A DNA stretch of 64,000 bases from Podarcis raffonei (GCF_027172205.1 NC_070614.1:1622001-1686000), one strand, 5' to 3'; shown: positions 1 to 11,254, counted from the first letter of the stretch. A program made the numbers and translations. Notes: generated by a model from the sequence alone, not told the origin.

Positions 1-1362
1 TTGTACTATCTCCTTAGTTATTCTGGGCTGTGTTTCCTCTGCTGAATCATTTGCTCCAAATTCTTCAGGTCGGGCATTGTTTTCTTTATCGGAGAAGACT
101 GAGGCAAAGAAGGCATTGAGGAGTTCAGCCCTTTCTGTGTCCCCTGTTTGCATTTCACCATCTTCTCCTCTGAGTGACCCCACTGTTTCTTTGTTCTTCC
201 TTTTGCTACGAACATACCCATAAAAGCCTTTTTTGTTGCTTTTAACCTCTCTAGCAAGCCTGAGTTCATTCTGTGCCTTAGCTTTTCTGACTTTGTGTCT
301 ACACGTGCTGGCTATTTGTTTGAATTCCTCTTTGGTGGTTTCCCCCCTTTTCCATTTTTTGTACACATCCTTTTTTAATCTTAACTCAGTTAAAAGTTCT
401 TTAGATAGCCACCCTGGCTTCTTTAGGCACCTTCCATGTTTCCGTCTCATTGGTATTGCCTGAAGTTGTGCTTTTACTATCTCCCTCTTAACAAACTCCC
501 AGCCATCATGAACTCCCTTTCCTTTTAGTATTACTGTCCATGGGATCTCACCAAGCACTTCCCTAAGTTTTATGAAGTCGGCTTTCTTAAAGTCGAGAAA
601 TTGAGTCCTAGTATGCTTGGCTGCTCCTTTCCGCTGTATAGTAAACTTCAGAAGAGCATGATCACTCGCGCCTAATGATCCTTCCACTTCTACCCCACTA
701 ACCAGGTCATCAACATTGGTTAGGACCAGATCTAAAATGGCTGTTCCTCTTGTTGCTTCTCCCACTTTCTGGACAATGAAGTTGTCTGCAAGGCCAGTGA
801 GGAATCTGTTTGACCTTATGCTCTTGGCTGAGTTTGACATCCAACAAATATCCGGGTAATTGAAGTCCCCCATTACTACTATCTCCCTTCCTTTTGCATG
901 CTTGGCCATCTGTTCCAGGAAGGCATCATCTATGTCCTCCGTTTGGCTTGGGGATCTATAGTAAACTCCCACAGTGAGGTCACTGTTATTCTTCTCTCCC
1001 TTAATTTTGACCCAAATGCTCTCACTTTGGCTTTGAGGTTCTAAATCTTGGATCTCTTCACAGGTATACACATCCCTGACATATAACGCCACTCCTCCTC
1101 CTTTCTTGTCTGGTCTGTTTCTCTGAAATAGATTGTATCCCTCCATTATTACATTCCAATCGTGGGACTTATCCCACCAGGTTTCAGTGATTCCTATTAT
1201 GTCATATTTAGTTTGCTGTACCAAGAGCTCAAGCTCATCTTGTTTATTTCCCATGCTTTGCGCATTAGTGTACAGACATTGAAGTCCATTAATCATTCCC
1301 CCGTGTCTCTTATTTAAGGATTTTTTCCTCCCACCACTAGGTCTGCGTGCTGTTTGCTCCAT
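1..1362 (-). CDS. CR1 ORF2, N-terminal endonuclease part (partial)
   Basis: From an ATG at 1362 the frame stays open to base 1, about 454 codons, with no stop in my hand translation. It encodes an AP-like endonuclease of CR1 type. Recognisable stretches are LQCLYTNAQSM near the start, ITETWW (catalytic Glu motif), VGVYYRSP, VMGDFNYPDICW and the terminal SDHALL motif; the linker toward the reverse transcriptase follows. The reverse transcriptase itself would lie left of the window. The frame is also open somewhat upstream of 1362 and abuts the end of ORF1, so the true start is uncertain. Confidence 0.8.
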   Translation of the reverse strand, partial: MEQTARRPSGGRKKSLNKRHGGMINGLQCLYTNAQSMGNKQDELELLVQQTKYDIIGITETWWDKSHDWNVIMEGYNLFQRNRPDKKGGGVALYVRDVYTCEEIQDLEPQSQSESIWVKIKGEKNNSDLTVGVYYRSPSQTEDIDDAFLEQMAKHAKGREIVVMGDFNYPDICWMSNSAKSIRSNRFLTGLADNFIVQKVGEATRGTAILDLVLTNVDDLVSGVEVEGSLGASDHALLKFTIQRKGAAKHTRTQFLDFKKADFIKLREVLGEIPWTVILKGKGVHDGWEFVKREIVKAQLQAIPMRRKHGRCLKKPGWLSKELLTELRLKKDVYKKWKRGETTKEEFKQIASTCRHKVRKAKAQNELRLAREVKSNKKGFYGYVRSKRKNKETVGSLRGEDGEMQTGDTERAELLNAFFASVFSDKENNARPEEFGANDSAEETQPRITKEIVQ

Positions 1363-1445
1363 TCGGTCTATGACATTTGGATGATCATCTTCATCAATTG
1401 ATAGACTCCTACCTTCAGGAGCACTGTCTCCCTCCCCCACATTAG

Positions 1446-2205
1446 TCAGTTTAAAGCCCTCCTGATGAGGTTTCTGAGATTTTTTGCAAAAACATTCCTC
1501 CCAACCGTTGTGAGGTGCAGCCCATCGCTTGCCAGAAGTCCATCTTCAAGAAACTGCATTCCGTGATCTAAGAATCCAAACCGTTCCTGTTTACACCATT
1601 TGCGAAGCCAGTTGTTCACTTCCACTATTTTTCCCTCTCTCCCTGGGCCACGTCGTTCAACTGGGAGGACAGATGAGATGACAATTTGTGCATTTAATTG
1701 CTTCAATTTCCTGCCCAGAGCCTCGTAATCTCTTTTGATCTTCTGGAGGCTATTGCTTGCAGTGTCATTGGTTCCCACATGAACCAAGAGGAAGGGGTAT
1801 TTGTCAGTGGGTTTTATGATTCCTTGCAGTCGTTCAGTTACATCTTGGATCTTAGCCCCGGGGAGACAGCACACTTCCCGAGACATCTTGTCAGGCCCAC
1901 AGATCACTGCTTCTGTTCCCCTCAGTAGGGAATCCCCTATCACCACTACACGCCTCCTCTTAGGTCTGGTCGGGGTTCTTCCGTGAGCTGTCCGTTCCAA
2001 GGTCGCCTGCACATTCCCTGAAGACTGCCTTTGCTGCTCGTCTTCATATACCTGATCGACTGTAATGAGGGAGAGATCCTCAAATGGAGTCTGCTCTTCG
2101 TCTTCCATGCTAGGGGAAAGGACCTCAAAGCGATTGCGTATTTCTAAACAATCAGAGCGAACCCTGGGCCTCCTACTTCTTTGAGTCACGTTTCTCCATA
2201 TATCT
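1446..2205 (-). CDS. CR1 ORF1, C-terminal esterase domain (5'-truncated)
   Basis: About 250 codons ending in a TGA at 1446-1448. The protein carries the GDSL/SGNH esterase blocks typical of CR1 ORF1: VVVIGDSLLRG (nucleophile Ser), VHVGTND (Asn block) and SDGLHLT (Asp-His block). CR1 ORF1 proteins bind RNA and carry this lipase-like domain of unclear role. The N-terminal part of ORF1 is missing; its place is taken by gypsy-derived coding sequence in the same frame, so an in-frame start at 2522 belongs to the fossil and not to this gene. Confidence 0.8.
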
Positions 2206-4499
2206 GGGATGATCACCCTATCTCCCCACAGGAGACAACCCTTATGCATGGACAACTCGTGCTGCCTTGTCGCATAAGGCCTGAATTTGTCTTCATGCGG
2301 ACCACCTGGCCACCCCCTCCCCACCCAAGTGAGCACACGGGAGAGAACAGCATCTTTCCTCGTTTTCTCAGCTATATCAGTAGCCGTTACAGGAGCCCCC
2401 GGAAGTGTTTCCAGCATCATTATGTGCTCCGCTGGAGCAGGATCCTCATTGCTCCCACCAGGAAGAGGCAATCGACTCAGCGCATCAGCGTGGCACAACC
2501 GTTTCCCCGGCACATGGGTCAAGGTCTACTGAAACCCGTTCAGGAATATAGACCAACGCAACATTCTGGGGGAGAGAATTTGTGGTGTTTGTTTGTTCGG
2601 GTTGAAGAACCCTAACAGTGGTTTGTGGTCCGTTTCAATGGAGAAATGGCGACCATACACATAATCATGGAACTTTTTGATTCCTGCCACAATTGCAAGC
2701 GCCTCTTTGTCAATTTGAGCATAGTTGCGCTCCGTGGGCAACAACGTACGGGAATAGAAAGAGATGGGCTTTTCCGACCCATCCGGTTCCCTATGACTCA
2801 GCACCGCCCCCAGGCCGTATTGAGAGGCATCACATGCCAGGACCAGCGGCTTCGACTCATCGTAATGAGCAAGGACGCTCCTGCTACTCAGCATTCCCCG
2901 CAAGGAGTCAAAAGCCTTCTGCTGCCCCTGCCCCCATCGCCACACATTCTTTTTCTGCAACAGTCTATGTAATGGTTCAGCTACCGAAGCTTTCTTGGGT
3001 AAGAACGAATGATAAAAGTTAATAAGTCCCAGGAATGACTGCAACTCCGTCTTGTTCTGTCGTCGTGGTGCTTCAATGATGGCCTTAATCTTAGCATCTG
3101 TGGGGTGGATGCCTGATGCATCAATTTTAAACCCCAAGAAATCCACAGTTGGCACCCCAAAACTGCATTTTTCCTTTTTCAGTTGCAACCCCACCTCCTT
3201 GAACTTGAGCAACACTGCACGGACACGCGCAACCAGTTCCTGTGGGTCTTTTCCAGCAATCAAAACGTCATCAAAAAATGGCAAGACCCCCGGCAGACCT
3301 CTTAACAGGCGTTCCATGAGCCCTTGAAAAATCCCTGGGGCCACACAAACTCCAAATTGTAATCTGTTAACTCTGAACGCCCCTTTATGTGTGACAATAG
3401 TCTGTGCTTCCGCTGATTGTGGGGTTACTGGCAGCTGTTGGTAAGCTTGTGCCAGGTCAATTTTGACGAACACCTTGCCCCCAGCCAGTTTAGCCAACAG
3501 ATGTGATACGACTGGAATGGGGTATGAGTTTCCCCTGAGTGCCTTATTGATAGTACATTTGTAATCTGCACAGATCCTGACTTCCCCATTTGCTTTAAGG
3601 GGCGTGACAATTGGAGTCTCCCACTTAGCAGAGTCCACGGGTGAGAGAACTCCCTGCTTGACCAATTTATCCAGCTCTCCTTCGATCTTGGGTTGCAGTG
3701 CAAATGGCACTCGCCTTGGTTTGAGTCGGATTGGGGCCACCCCAGGGTCCAATTCGAAGTCAACTGGGGGCCCTTTATAACAACCCAGTTTTCCATTAAA
3801 GAGACCAGCAAATTCTTTGCATAATGCCTCGCTCATCTCAGGGCAGGTTTGGATTGAATTAAGCCCTGATATACTCAGTCCCAGGCCGGGGAACCAGTCA
3901 GTGCCCAGGAGACTGGGGCGACTGCCCTTCGCAATCACCAGTTTGAGTACCGCCTGTTTGTCCCGGAACTGTACTCTCACGGCACACATTCCCATGACAT
4001 GGATGCGGCCCGCTGAGTATGACTGCAAAGTTGCCGGGAAGGGCTCCAGAGGGGGCAACTTACCCCTGGGGAAGAATGTCCTCGCGGTCTGGTCCGACAC
4101 GATAGTGAATCCAGATCCGGAGTCCACCTCCATGTCGCACAGCTGACCCTCAATCTTCACCTTGACGTGTGCCTTGCCTTGCGCTGGAAACTGCACGACC
4201 CTCCCGTTGATCTCCGTTACGTAGTGGCAGTCCTTTAGAACATGGTTTGCTGTGGGCGGTCTGCGATGCTCCAGTCTAGGTGCTCCTGTCGCTCCCAACG
4301 CCGCCGATCTACAGACCCTGGCGATGTGACCTGTCTTCCCGCACGTCCGGCACATAGCATCCCGGAAACGACAACTCTTCCGCTCATGGTTTCCGCCACA
4401 ACCAGGGGGGAACAATATCAGGCAATCACAGTCCTGCCTTTTGGAGGAAACCAATAAGACAGAGGATCCAAATACAGCAGCTTAAATGAACCAATAGTA

Positions 4500-5040
4500 G
4501 CTGTACCCTCTGGAACCAAAAGGCAGTTACTTTACCCTAATGCAAATACAGACAATAATAATACAGATATAAAATCCTTTGACTCAATACACAACAGTCA
4601 TGGACATTCCTTAGACCTGGTGTTCACCTCTATGGATGTGGGTGATCTGACACTAAGTAAAAGTGAAACAAAAGAAGTGCCATGGTCAGATCACTTCCTG
4701 GTGCAACTGTACTTCTCTACAACCTTCCCCTCTGCAGGGAGGTGGGACCAATTCGGATGGTCCGCCCCCACCACTTAATGGATCCAAATAGTTTCCAGAG
4801 AGTGATAGAGATGTTTTATCCCATGTTGATGATTTTGCAAAGTTTTTTGCAGATAGTTGCTCAGATTAGGAAGGAGGTAGACTCCACTGTGGGAGCAGGG
4901 CCTGGGGGGGAGAGTGCTAGAGTTCTGTCTAGTCAAGTTGCATGGGATCAATTCCAATCTGTACCTCTGAGGATGTGGACAGGCTGCTTGAACAAGTGAA
5001 ACCGATCACCTGTCTCCTGGATCCTTGTGATCCTGGCTAA
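4500..5040 (+). mobile_element. L2-like LINE fragment (end of endonuclease domain)
   Basis: The forward frame around 4595-4760 reads HSHGHSLDLVFTSMDVGD and then PWSDHFLVQL. This is the pattern at the end of the endonuclease domain in L2/CR1-group LINEs (GHTLDLVF...SDHxLV). The frame is lost soon afterwards. The piece sits between the protease-side and gag-like parts of the gypsy fossil in opposite orientation, so it is best read as an insertion. The edges are approximate. Confidence 0.55.
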
Positions 5041-5643
5041 TAAAAGCTAGCCGGGAAGGGCTGGGTGATGGGCTCTGCGGGATGGTGAATGTTTCCATCT
5101 GTGTCCTGCTGCATGACATTGCCCTGTATTTCGCTGGTAAACATTGCATCCATAGCCTCATAAAAGTTTCCCAAGTCCTGGAAGGCATTGTTTTCAGCTC
5201 ACCTATTCCCTGGCGCCCCCCTCTAAATGAGCAACCACAAAGGCAACCCTCTCCTTGTCATTTTCAAACTCCCTCCTTTGCAAGTCCAGGGCGTATTTGA
5301 TCTCAGTCTTAAAGGCAAGGTATTCCTGAGGGTTCCCACTAGATTTGCTCACCAGCGACAGTACCTATCTCCCCACCAGAGTGGCCCTGATTTGCTGGTC
5401 CTGCGCTCTGCACTCCTCCAGTCTGGCTCCCAGCCCTTCCAGGTCCGTGTTTCTCTGCCTCAGGGCTGCTACTTGATGCGCAATTTCTTCATCCATTGTG
5501 CTGCTCTGCACTGCTACACACAAGCAACCACAGTGACTACCGGAATACTGTCAGGTTTGCAGGTGGTTGCTTGCAAGTAAACAGCCAGGACTCCAACCTG
5601 TCTTTTACAGGTTTTATTTAGAGCAAACTATGTACAGTGCAGG

Positions 5644-5988
5644 TGGCGCTGTGGGTAAAACCTCAGCGCCTAGGACTTGCCGATTGCATGGTCGGCGGTT
5701 CGAATCCCCGCGGCGGGATGCGCTCCCGTCGTTCGGTCCCAGCGCCTGCCAACCTAGCAGTTCAAAAGCACCCCCGGGTGCAAGTAGATAAATAGGGACC
5801 GCTTACCAGCGGGAAGGTAAACGGCGTTCCGTGTGCTGCGCTGGCTCGCCAGATGCAGCTTGTCACGCTGGCTACGTGACCCAGAAGTGTCTGCGGACAG
5901 CGCTGGCTCCCGGCCTATAGAGTGAGATGAGCGCACAACCCTAGAGTCTGGCAAGACTGGCCCGTACAGGCAGGGGTACCTTTACCTT
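5644..5988 (+). mobile_element. tRNA-derived SINE (Sauria-SINE-like), full length
   Basis: The element starts with a GTGGCGCTGTGGGT A-box-like segment followed by a perfect B box GGTTCGAATCC near 5698-5708, and it ends in CTTTACCTTT. It is flanked by an exact 15-bp target duplication, TATGTACAGTGCAGG, at 5629-5643 and 5989-6003. A full-length copy with perfect flanks indicates a relatively recent insertion. It lies in the LTR-like region of the gypsy fossil. The family name is from memory of squamate SINEs with ACCTTT tails. Confidence 0.85.
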
Positions 5989-6207
5989 TATGTACAGTGC
6001 AGGAACCCAAAGTTCATATCTGTCTCAGTCACTTGCACATTCCGGGAGTGCCCCTTTCCAGTTCCCCCCCAACATAAGAACTTGGCCACCCCAAATCTCC
6101 GCATCTCCTCCTTCCGTTTCACCCCTCTGCGAAAACTGGGTGACTGAAGCGGCATGTCTGTTTCCTGACCAGCCTGGCTAAGCAAAGCGCTTGGGCTCAC
6201 AGTAGCA

Positions 6208-7330
6208 TTGTACTATGAGGCTGCTTGTTTGGTATGGATTAGGGACTGGATAAAACTGGAAAAGCAAGAAGCATTGGATTTGGAAGGCCATGACAACAGA
6301 TTGGGATGACACACATACTTATGGTATGGGAAAGGAAAAGTACATAAAAGTTTTTACAATCATATAATTAGGAAATCATTAATGAGAGTTTGGGAGAGAT
6401 ACAAATAGACCAGAAGACCCCTTGGTGGCTTTCACCACTTGAAGCTTTATTGCTCAAGCCACTTGGTAAAAAAGGAAAATGGCTTACATATAGGGATTTG
6501 CTAAAGGATCAAGAAGGAAAATGGAAATTAAAAGAGTATGAGGAAATAAAAGACTATTTTCAGAGTTGGCTACATTAAAGGCAACTACACGAGATATATA
6601 AAGAAGACAAGAAAGGATTTAGTTACACTACTTCTAGATTTCAAAAGGAAGTCATAGAAGGGAAAGTGAAGTTGCTGAAGGATGCATATAGTATTTTGCT
6701 AGAATGGGAAACAAAAGATGAAAAGGTGAAATCAGTCATGATTAAATGGGCACAAGATATAGATCATAACATACTATTTGAGGACTGGGAAAAATAGTGG
6801 AAAACAGGTTTAAAACCTACAGATTGCTCTCTTTTGAAAGAAAATTATATGAAAATGATGTATAGATGGTATATAACACCAGTACAGATTGCAAGAATGT
6901 ATAAAACTGGGTCAAATGCATGTTGGAAATGCAAAGAAAAAGAAGGGACTTTTTACCATATGTGGTGGGAATGTAGAGAAATTAATTTTTGGGGGGAAAT
7001 AATAATGAGTTGAAGAAAATGTTTAAACTAACATTTGTCAAAAAACCCAGAAGCATTCTCGTTAGGGATTGTAGGAAAAGACCTGCCGAGGAAATGAAAG
7101 AACTTATTTATGTATGTGACAACGGCGGCAAGAGTCTTGATAGCACAAGGATGGAAGAATGAAGAACAGTGGCAAGGGAAATTGATGGACTATGCGGAAC
7201 TGGCGAAATTGAAATAAACTGCGAGACAAGGACAACTGTAGCTTTAAAGAAGAATGGGAACTTTTTACAAATTACTTAAAACAACAACAAAATGAATTGG
7301 ACTCTTTGGCAGGTTTTGAATAAACATACA
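6208..7330 (+). mobile_element. L1 LINE remnant, ORF2 C-terminal part and 3' end
   Basis: The plus strand matches, with many substitutions and frame losses, the C-terminal third of the L1 ORF2 found better preserved at 54.6-56.7 kb. Shared landmarks are the [15 protein letters not shown] block near 6270-6320, PWWLSPLEA near 6420, the [15 protein letters not shown] cysteine motif near 6920-6975, and the final EWELFTNYLK near 7250. It is a decayed, 5'-truncated copy. Confidence 0.75.
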
Positions 7331-7380
7331 CAAATTTATTATTGTTAGCATAATAGATAATTTAAGGATCTTTGCAATTT

Positions 7381-7521
7381 CTAATGGGCATTGATTTCCA
7401 GGGGTCTCCTCTGAGTAGGACATAGTTGGCTACAACCCATAGTGCTGTACAGCAAGCTAAAGGCAAAAGTGGCATCTTAGCTTCAGGCTTACACTCCAGT
7501 GATACTGGATAGAGCAGCCTT
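7381..7521. repeat. 141-bp segment, copy A of a near-identical pair
   Basis: The same 141 bases occur at 23874-24014 in the same orientation with a single difference (G here, A there, at the eighth base). Flanking sequences on both sides are unrelated. I cannot assign it to a known repeat family. Confidence 0.85.
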
Positions 7522-7965
7522 GTCTCCTGTTCCTCCTCCCGCTTCACAGCAACGCGCCTGTCCAGCGAAGCCCGAGGAGGAACAGAAGGGTCTTCTTCTG
7601 TTCCTTCTCCAGCTTCGCTGAAGGGCGCTGCCCCTTCTCCCTCTCTGCGCAGCACCTCTCCTGTGAAGGAGGGGCGTTGCGCAGAGAGAGAGAAGGCACA
7701 GTACCCCTTCAGCGACGCGTCTGTCCTGGCTTCTGCTTTAGCCCTGCGCAGTCTCTTTGGGCAGGGGGAGCCTTCATCCCGCTGCCCTGAAGAGGCTTGG
7801 CGCGGTTACCCCAGAAGCCAGAACAGCCACATGGTATCCCAGAAGCCAGATCCCTTTTGCTGTTCTGGCTTCTGGGGTTCAGAATAATTTTTTCTTGTTT
7901 TCCGCCTCCCAAAACTAGGTGCGCCATATGGTCCGGTGCGCCCTATGGTGCGAAAAATACGGTAT
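7522..7965. mobile_element. GC-rich MITE-like element with CCGTATTTTTCGC-type end
   Basis: A GC-rich stretch with several internal direct and inverted short repeats (for example CCAGAAGCCAGA repeated near 7812-7890). It ends at 7965 in the inverse of TACCGTATTTTTCGCACC, a terminal sequence shared by many vertebrate MITEs. The left terminus is not seen, so the element is probably truncated next to the 141-bp repeat. Reading frames here are repeat shadows. Confidence 0.4.
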
Positions 7966-8192
7966 ATATGTAGCATTTATATTGTATGGTGAAACTTAGC
8001 AGCGTAGATCTGCACTGAATTCTTACAAACCTTTACTTAAAGCCTGTCCTGAGCATCACAATTGCTGAGGAATCAGAAACCATGTAGATTAAAGAAAAGC
8101 TCAAAAAAAAGAATAGATTATTCATAGCTCCTGAATGACAAAATAGACCCATCTGACGAGCTCAGAAAGTTGCAAGCATGATTCATACGTAC

Positions 8193-8334
8193 CAATGAAC
8201 AAGATGAAGAAAAAGACCACAACCTCCCAAGGTTCAGCCTTGGGTGGTCCCTCAAGCTTGCTACCAAGAGCATAGAGTTCATTCTGAAATCCCTTGGTAG
8301 ACATCCTGCTTGGGTTAACCCACGTTTTGTAACA
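8193..8334 (-). CDS. Orphan exon: N-terminus of a small membrane protein (unidentified)
   Basis: On the minus strand a strong pyrimidine tract and CCCCCAG acceptor end at 8335. They are followed by a short leader, an ATG at 8304, 37 codons plus one base, and a good donor G|GTACGT at 8192. The peptide starts MSTKGFQNELYALGSKLEG, continues KAEPWEV, and ends in the hydrophobic VVVFFFILFI, which looks like the beginning of a transmembrane segment. The acceptor-ATG-donor arrangement argues for a real first coding exon of a small integral membrane protein. I do not recognise the gene and see no clear partner exon to the left, where repeats dominate. An in-frame ATG upstream (8367) lies before the acceptor and is probably not used. 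Confidence 0.4.
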
Positions 8335-8959
8335 CTGGGGGACAGGACAAGGGGGTAGGGAGTACAAAAGAGATAATTTGTCAGTTTCTACTGTTAACTT
8401 TCATAAACTGAAACCAAGAAGGAACTGCCTGTTCTGTGGTGCTAACTAAATTGAGATCATCAGCAAAACAAGTTTAGCAGGACTCTGCCCTTGATTTTCT
8501 AGTCATGTGCACAGCAGTTCAGAAGGAGGCTTATTAGACACATCCAAACAGAATGTACATTCAAGACAATCAGAAATTGATTTCCCTAATTCTGACTCTC
8601 ATTATTTCAGAGGTTACAGCAATAATATTGCTCTTCTTCCTGAAAAATTACTTCCTCCATCAAAATATTTGCCCATGTCAGGTATTTATTTAAAATATGT
8701 ATAGCCCATCTTTCCACGGGCTATAAGTGTGTGTGTGTGAGAGTAAGTAAGTAAATAAGCACAGACTTGTCCATAACTATTTTGTCCATAATAATTATCA
8801 AAGTTTATCGCAAAGTTTTTCTTGATCTTCCATCAAAGAAGAAACGGCTTACGTCTCTACTCCTTTCACCTTCAGAAGAAAGTGTCTGGGTTCCACATCA
8901 AGTGCATAATGCTGCAGCATTCCATATTCCACTTTGTCATGTCATGTGTTCTAAAAGGT

Positions 8960-9214
8960 CAGGGGTCAGAAAACTTTTTCAGCAGGGGGCCGGCCCACTG
9001 TCCCTCAGACCTTGGGTGGGGGGCAGACTATATGGGGGTGGGGGGTGGGGATGAACAAATTTCTATGCCCCACAAATAACCCAGAGATGCATTTTAAATA
9101 AAAGCACACATTCTACGCATGTAAAAACACGCTGATTCCCGGACCATCCGCGGGCCAGACTGATAAGGCAATTGGGCCACATCCGGCCCCCGGGCCTTAG
9201 TTTGCCTACCCATG
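8960..9214. mobile_element. hAT-Charlie-like non-autonomous element
   Basis: Begins CAGGGGTCAGAAAAC and ends GTTTGCCTACCCATG, the imperfect inverted ends seen in hAT/Charlie-type MITEs. The interior includes GGGGGCCGGCCCACTG and the mirrored CCGCGGGCCAG. There is no transposase coding. Confidence 0.6.
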
Positions 9215-9216
9215 TA

Positions 9217-9417
9217 CAGTGGTACCTCGGGTTAAGAACTTAATTCGTTCCGGAGGTCCGTTCTTAACCTGAAGCACCACTTTAGCTAATGGGGCCTCCC
9301 GCTGCTGCCGGAGCATGATTTCTGTTCTGATCCTGAAGCAAAGTTCTTAACCTGAGGTAATATTTCTGGGTTAGCGGAGTCTGTAACCTGAAGCGTATGT
9401 AACCCGAGGTACCACTG
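9217..9417. mobile_element. Tigger/pogo-like MITE, copy 1
   Basis: Palindromic ends CAGTGGTACCTCGG and CCGAGGTACCACTG. TA precedes the left end; the right flank reads CA, probably a decayed TA. The interior (GTTCTTAACCTGAAGCACC, GCTAATGGGGCCTCC) is shared with the copies at 28070 and 35377. Abuts the hAT element on its left. Confidence 0.7.
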
Positions 9418-9504
9418 CATTGCTGCATCATCTGCATAGATCAGAACAGGGATGCGTCTTCCAGCAAAGAAGGTGCCCAGCTGGGCACCCTACAAATGTT
9501 GTGC

Positions 9505-9770
9505 TATTTGCGATTATTCATAATTTCCTCCCGCATCTTTTATTATACTCCAAGTCCTTTACCTCTGCCATTATGTCCAGAATTCAACCTTAAACTACAA
9601 GTGTTATTCCAATCCTACTAACGATTTTAACTATTTACAATTAAGATAAGTTATACATTTTCCCCATTCCTTATTAAAATTTTGGTCTTCCCGATTACTG
9701 ATTCTTTCGGTCATTTTAGCCATTTCAGCATAGTTCAGTTTTCTCAGGAGTGTGGACAGTAGCATCAATG
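9505..9770 (-). mobile_element. L1 3'-terminal fragment
   Basis: Resembles the minus-strand L1 sequence near 48.0-48.2 kb (TTTCGGTCATTTTAGCCATTT; CCTACTAACGATTTTAACT). A decayed 3' piece. Confidence 0.5.
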
Positions 9771-10271
9771 GAGAAACTCGCCAGTCAAATGCTCCACCCA
9801 AGATGCTGGCAACCTCTTAGAAATATGGTATTTTATCCTAACCTTTTCAGTAGATAATACTATCTGGACCCCACTATGCATGAACAACTCTGGTACAGCG
9901 TGTTTCGCTAACAGTCATTCTCATTTCAATAACTAATTGGAAACTTGCTGAGATTTATTGTAATTCAATAAGTCTGTAGAACTCGGCTGTGGTGCTCCTT
10001 TCCCAGAGGTGCATCTGGCTGCCTCAATATAAAGTTTTTGGCGAGTGCTTAAAGTGCATTGCGTTACCCTGGCCTTTGGCGCCTGAAATCTGTGTTTTCA
10101 GGATCCACCTTATTCTTGCATATGCAATACATTTTAACTGTTTTTAATTCCCAATTTTAAATTGTTGCAACCCACCCTGGGAACTGCTGGTGAAATGTGG
10201 GTAATAAATTTAATAACACATATGCAAAAGAAGCAGTGGGGGGAGCCAACAAACAGTAAATAACAAATATG

Positions 10272-10277
10272 TTTATT
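10272..10277 (-). terminator. UNG: Likely UNG polyadenylation signal
   Basis: AATAAA on the minus strand about 0.98 kb after the UNG stop. The 10.3-11.25 kb interval contains no recognisable repeat, as expected for a 3' UTR. Human UNG also has a long 3' UTR. Other AATAAA-like sites nearby cannot be excluded. Confidence 0.45.
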
Positions 10278-11254
10278 TTTTATAACAAATATACAGTGAC
10301 TGTAAAAAAAATTAGTTGCATTGTTGTCACCTAGTGGTACAAAGAGTAAAAAAACCACCACAAGTACAAGTCATAATTTGGTATTTAAAACATACCAGAA
10401 CAGAATATCTTATTATGCAATTTGCACATAAAAAGGGTATGCCAGACTTTCTTATAATTTACAGAAGTTGATAATGACGGCTCCTACAAGCCCAATACCT
10501 GCAACAGAAGTTTAGCTGCCAACTGTGGCTGAGTAAGATTTTCATGTGTGATGTTTTCCCTAACACAACCATCATTAGCACTGGGAACCCCATTTCTCCT
10601 ATAGGTCAGGCAATGCTTTCAAACATCTGGCTCCATCCTTTCCCTATCCCAATAGGAAGAAAGCAACTGGAAGCCTTTGACTTTGCCACAGCTGATCTAA
10701 TTCCTGCAGACCTCAGAAAACAGTGTGAAAACAGGGTCACAGTTCACAGCAAATGATGCAACTTTTAATTGACAACTGATAAAAGGACAAGCTTAGAAGA
10801 CTAAATAAGACATTGATTTGTACATCATAAACAGTTTGCTAAATGGATACTTCACTGAGTGGGCCAAAAATGAAAAATGAAATTCTTTGGTGTAAAAATA
10901 TATATGAAAAGGTGCTTTCATTTCCCTCAACATTAGATGTACAAGATGGGGAGTAAAAACCAACAAGCCCATTTTACACTAGCTAATAACAGAATGGAAT
11001 GCCTTCCTTGGCACTAGCCAGAGTGAACATAAAAAGGCTAACATCTCAGCCAATCTATTTTTGTCCCAAAATGCACCAAAAATGTGAAAAACACATTTTC
11101 AGGATTAATTCCATTAAATTCAAAGCTACTCCAAAATAAGAGATTTGGAGTAGACTCTTTGATCTGGCACATTCAATTAAAACAAATCCAAAGAATTATT
11201 CCCAAGTAGTGACTGTACTCTAAGAATCAAACACAGTTGGTTTCAAATTCTGTG

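Larger units (their letters stand above)
1..2205 (-). mobile_element. CR1 LINE, 5'-truncated, continues past left edge
   Basis: Non-LTR retrotransposon of the CR1 clade, read right to left. It contains the C-terminal part of ORF1 (SGNH esterase) followed by the endonuclease part of ORF2, which runs off the window at base 1. The right end, near 2205, is abrupt: the ORF1 frame passes directly into integrase-region coding of the gypsy fossil. This suggests a 5'-truncated CR1 copy inserted into the gypsy element; CR1 usually makes little or no target duplication. Both reading frames look open where I translated them, so this is a fairly young copy. The junction is placed to within about 10 bases. 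Confidence 0.85.
2206..6200 (-). mobile_element. Ty3/gypsy LTR retrotransposon fossil
   Basis: Virus-like LTR element read right to left. Recognisable parts in order are an LTR-like terminal region at about 5.5-6.2 kb, a gag-like region at about 5.05-5.5 kb, a zinc-knuckle and aspartic protease region near 4.0-4.4 kb, reverse transcriptase and RNase H at about 2.5-3.8 kb, and the beginning of an integrase-type region near 2.2-2.5 kb. The rest is cut off by the CR1 at the left. It is broken, with a handful of visible breaks, and holds an L2-like LINE fragment (about 4.5-5.04 kb) and a tRNA-derived SINE (5644-5988). It is therefore of moderate age, although pol is still easy to recognise. LTR limits are approximate and no second LTR is in view. 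Confidence 0.8.
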
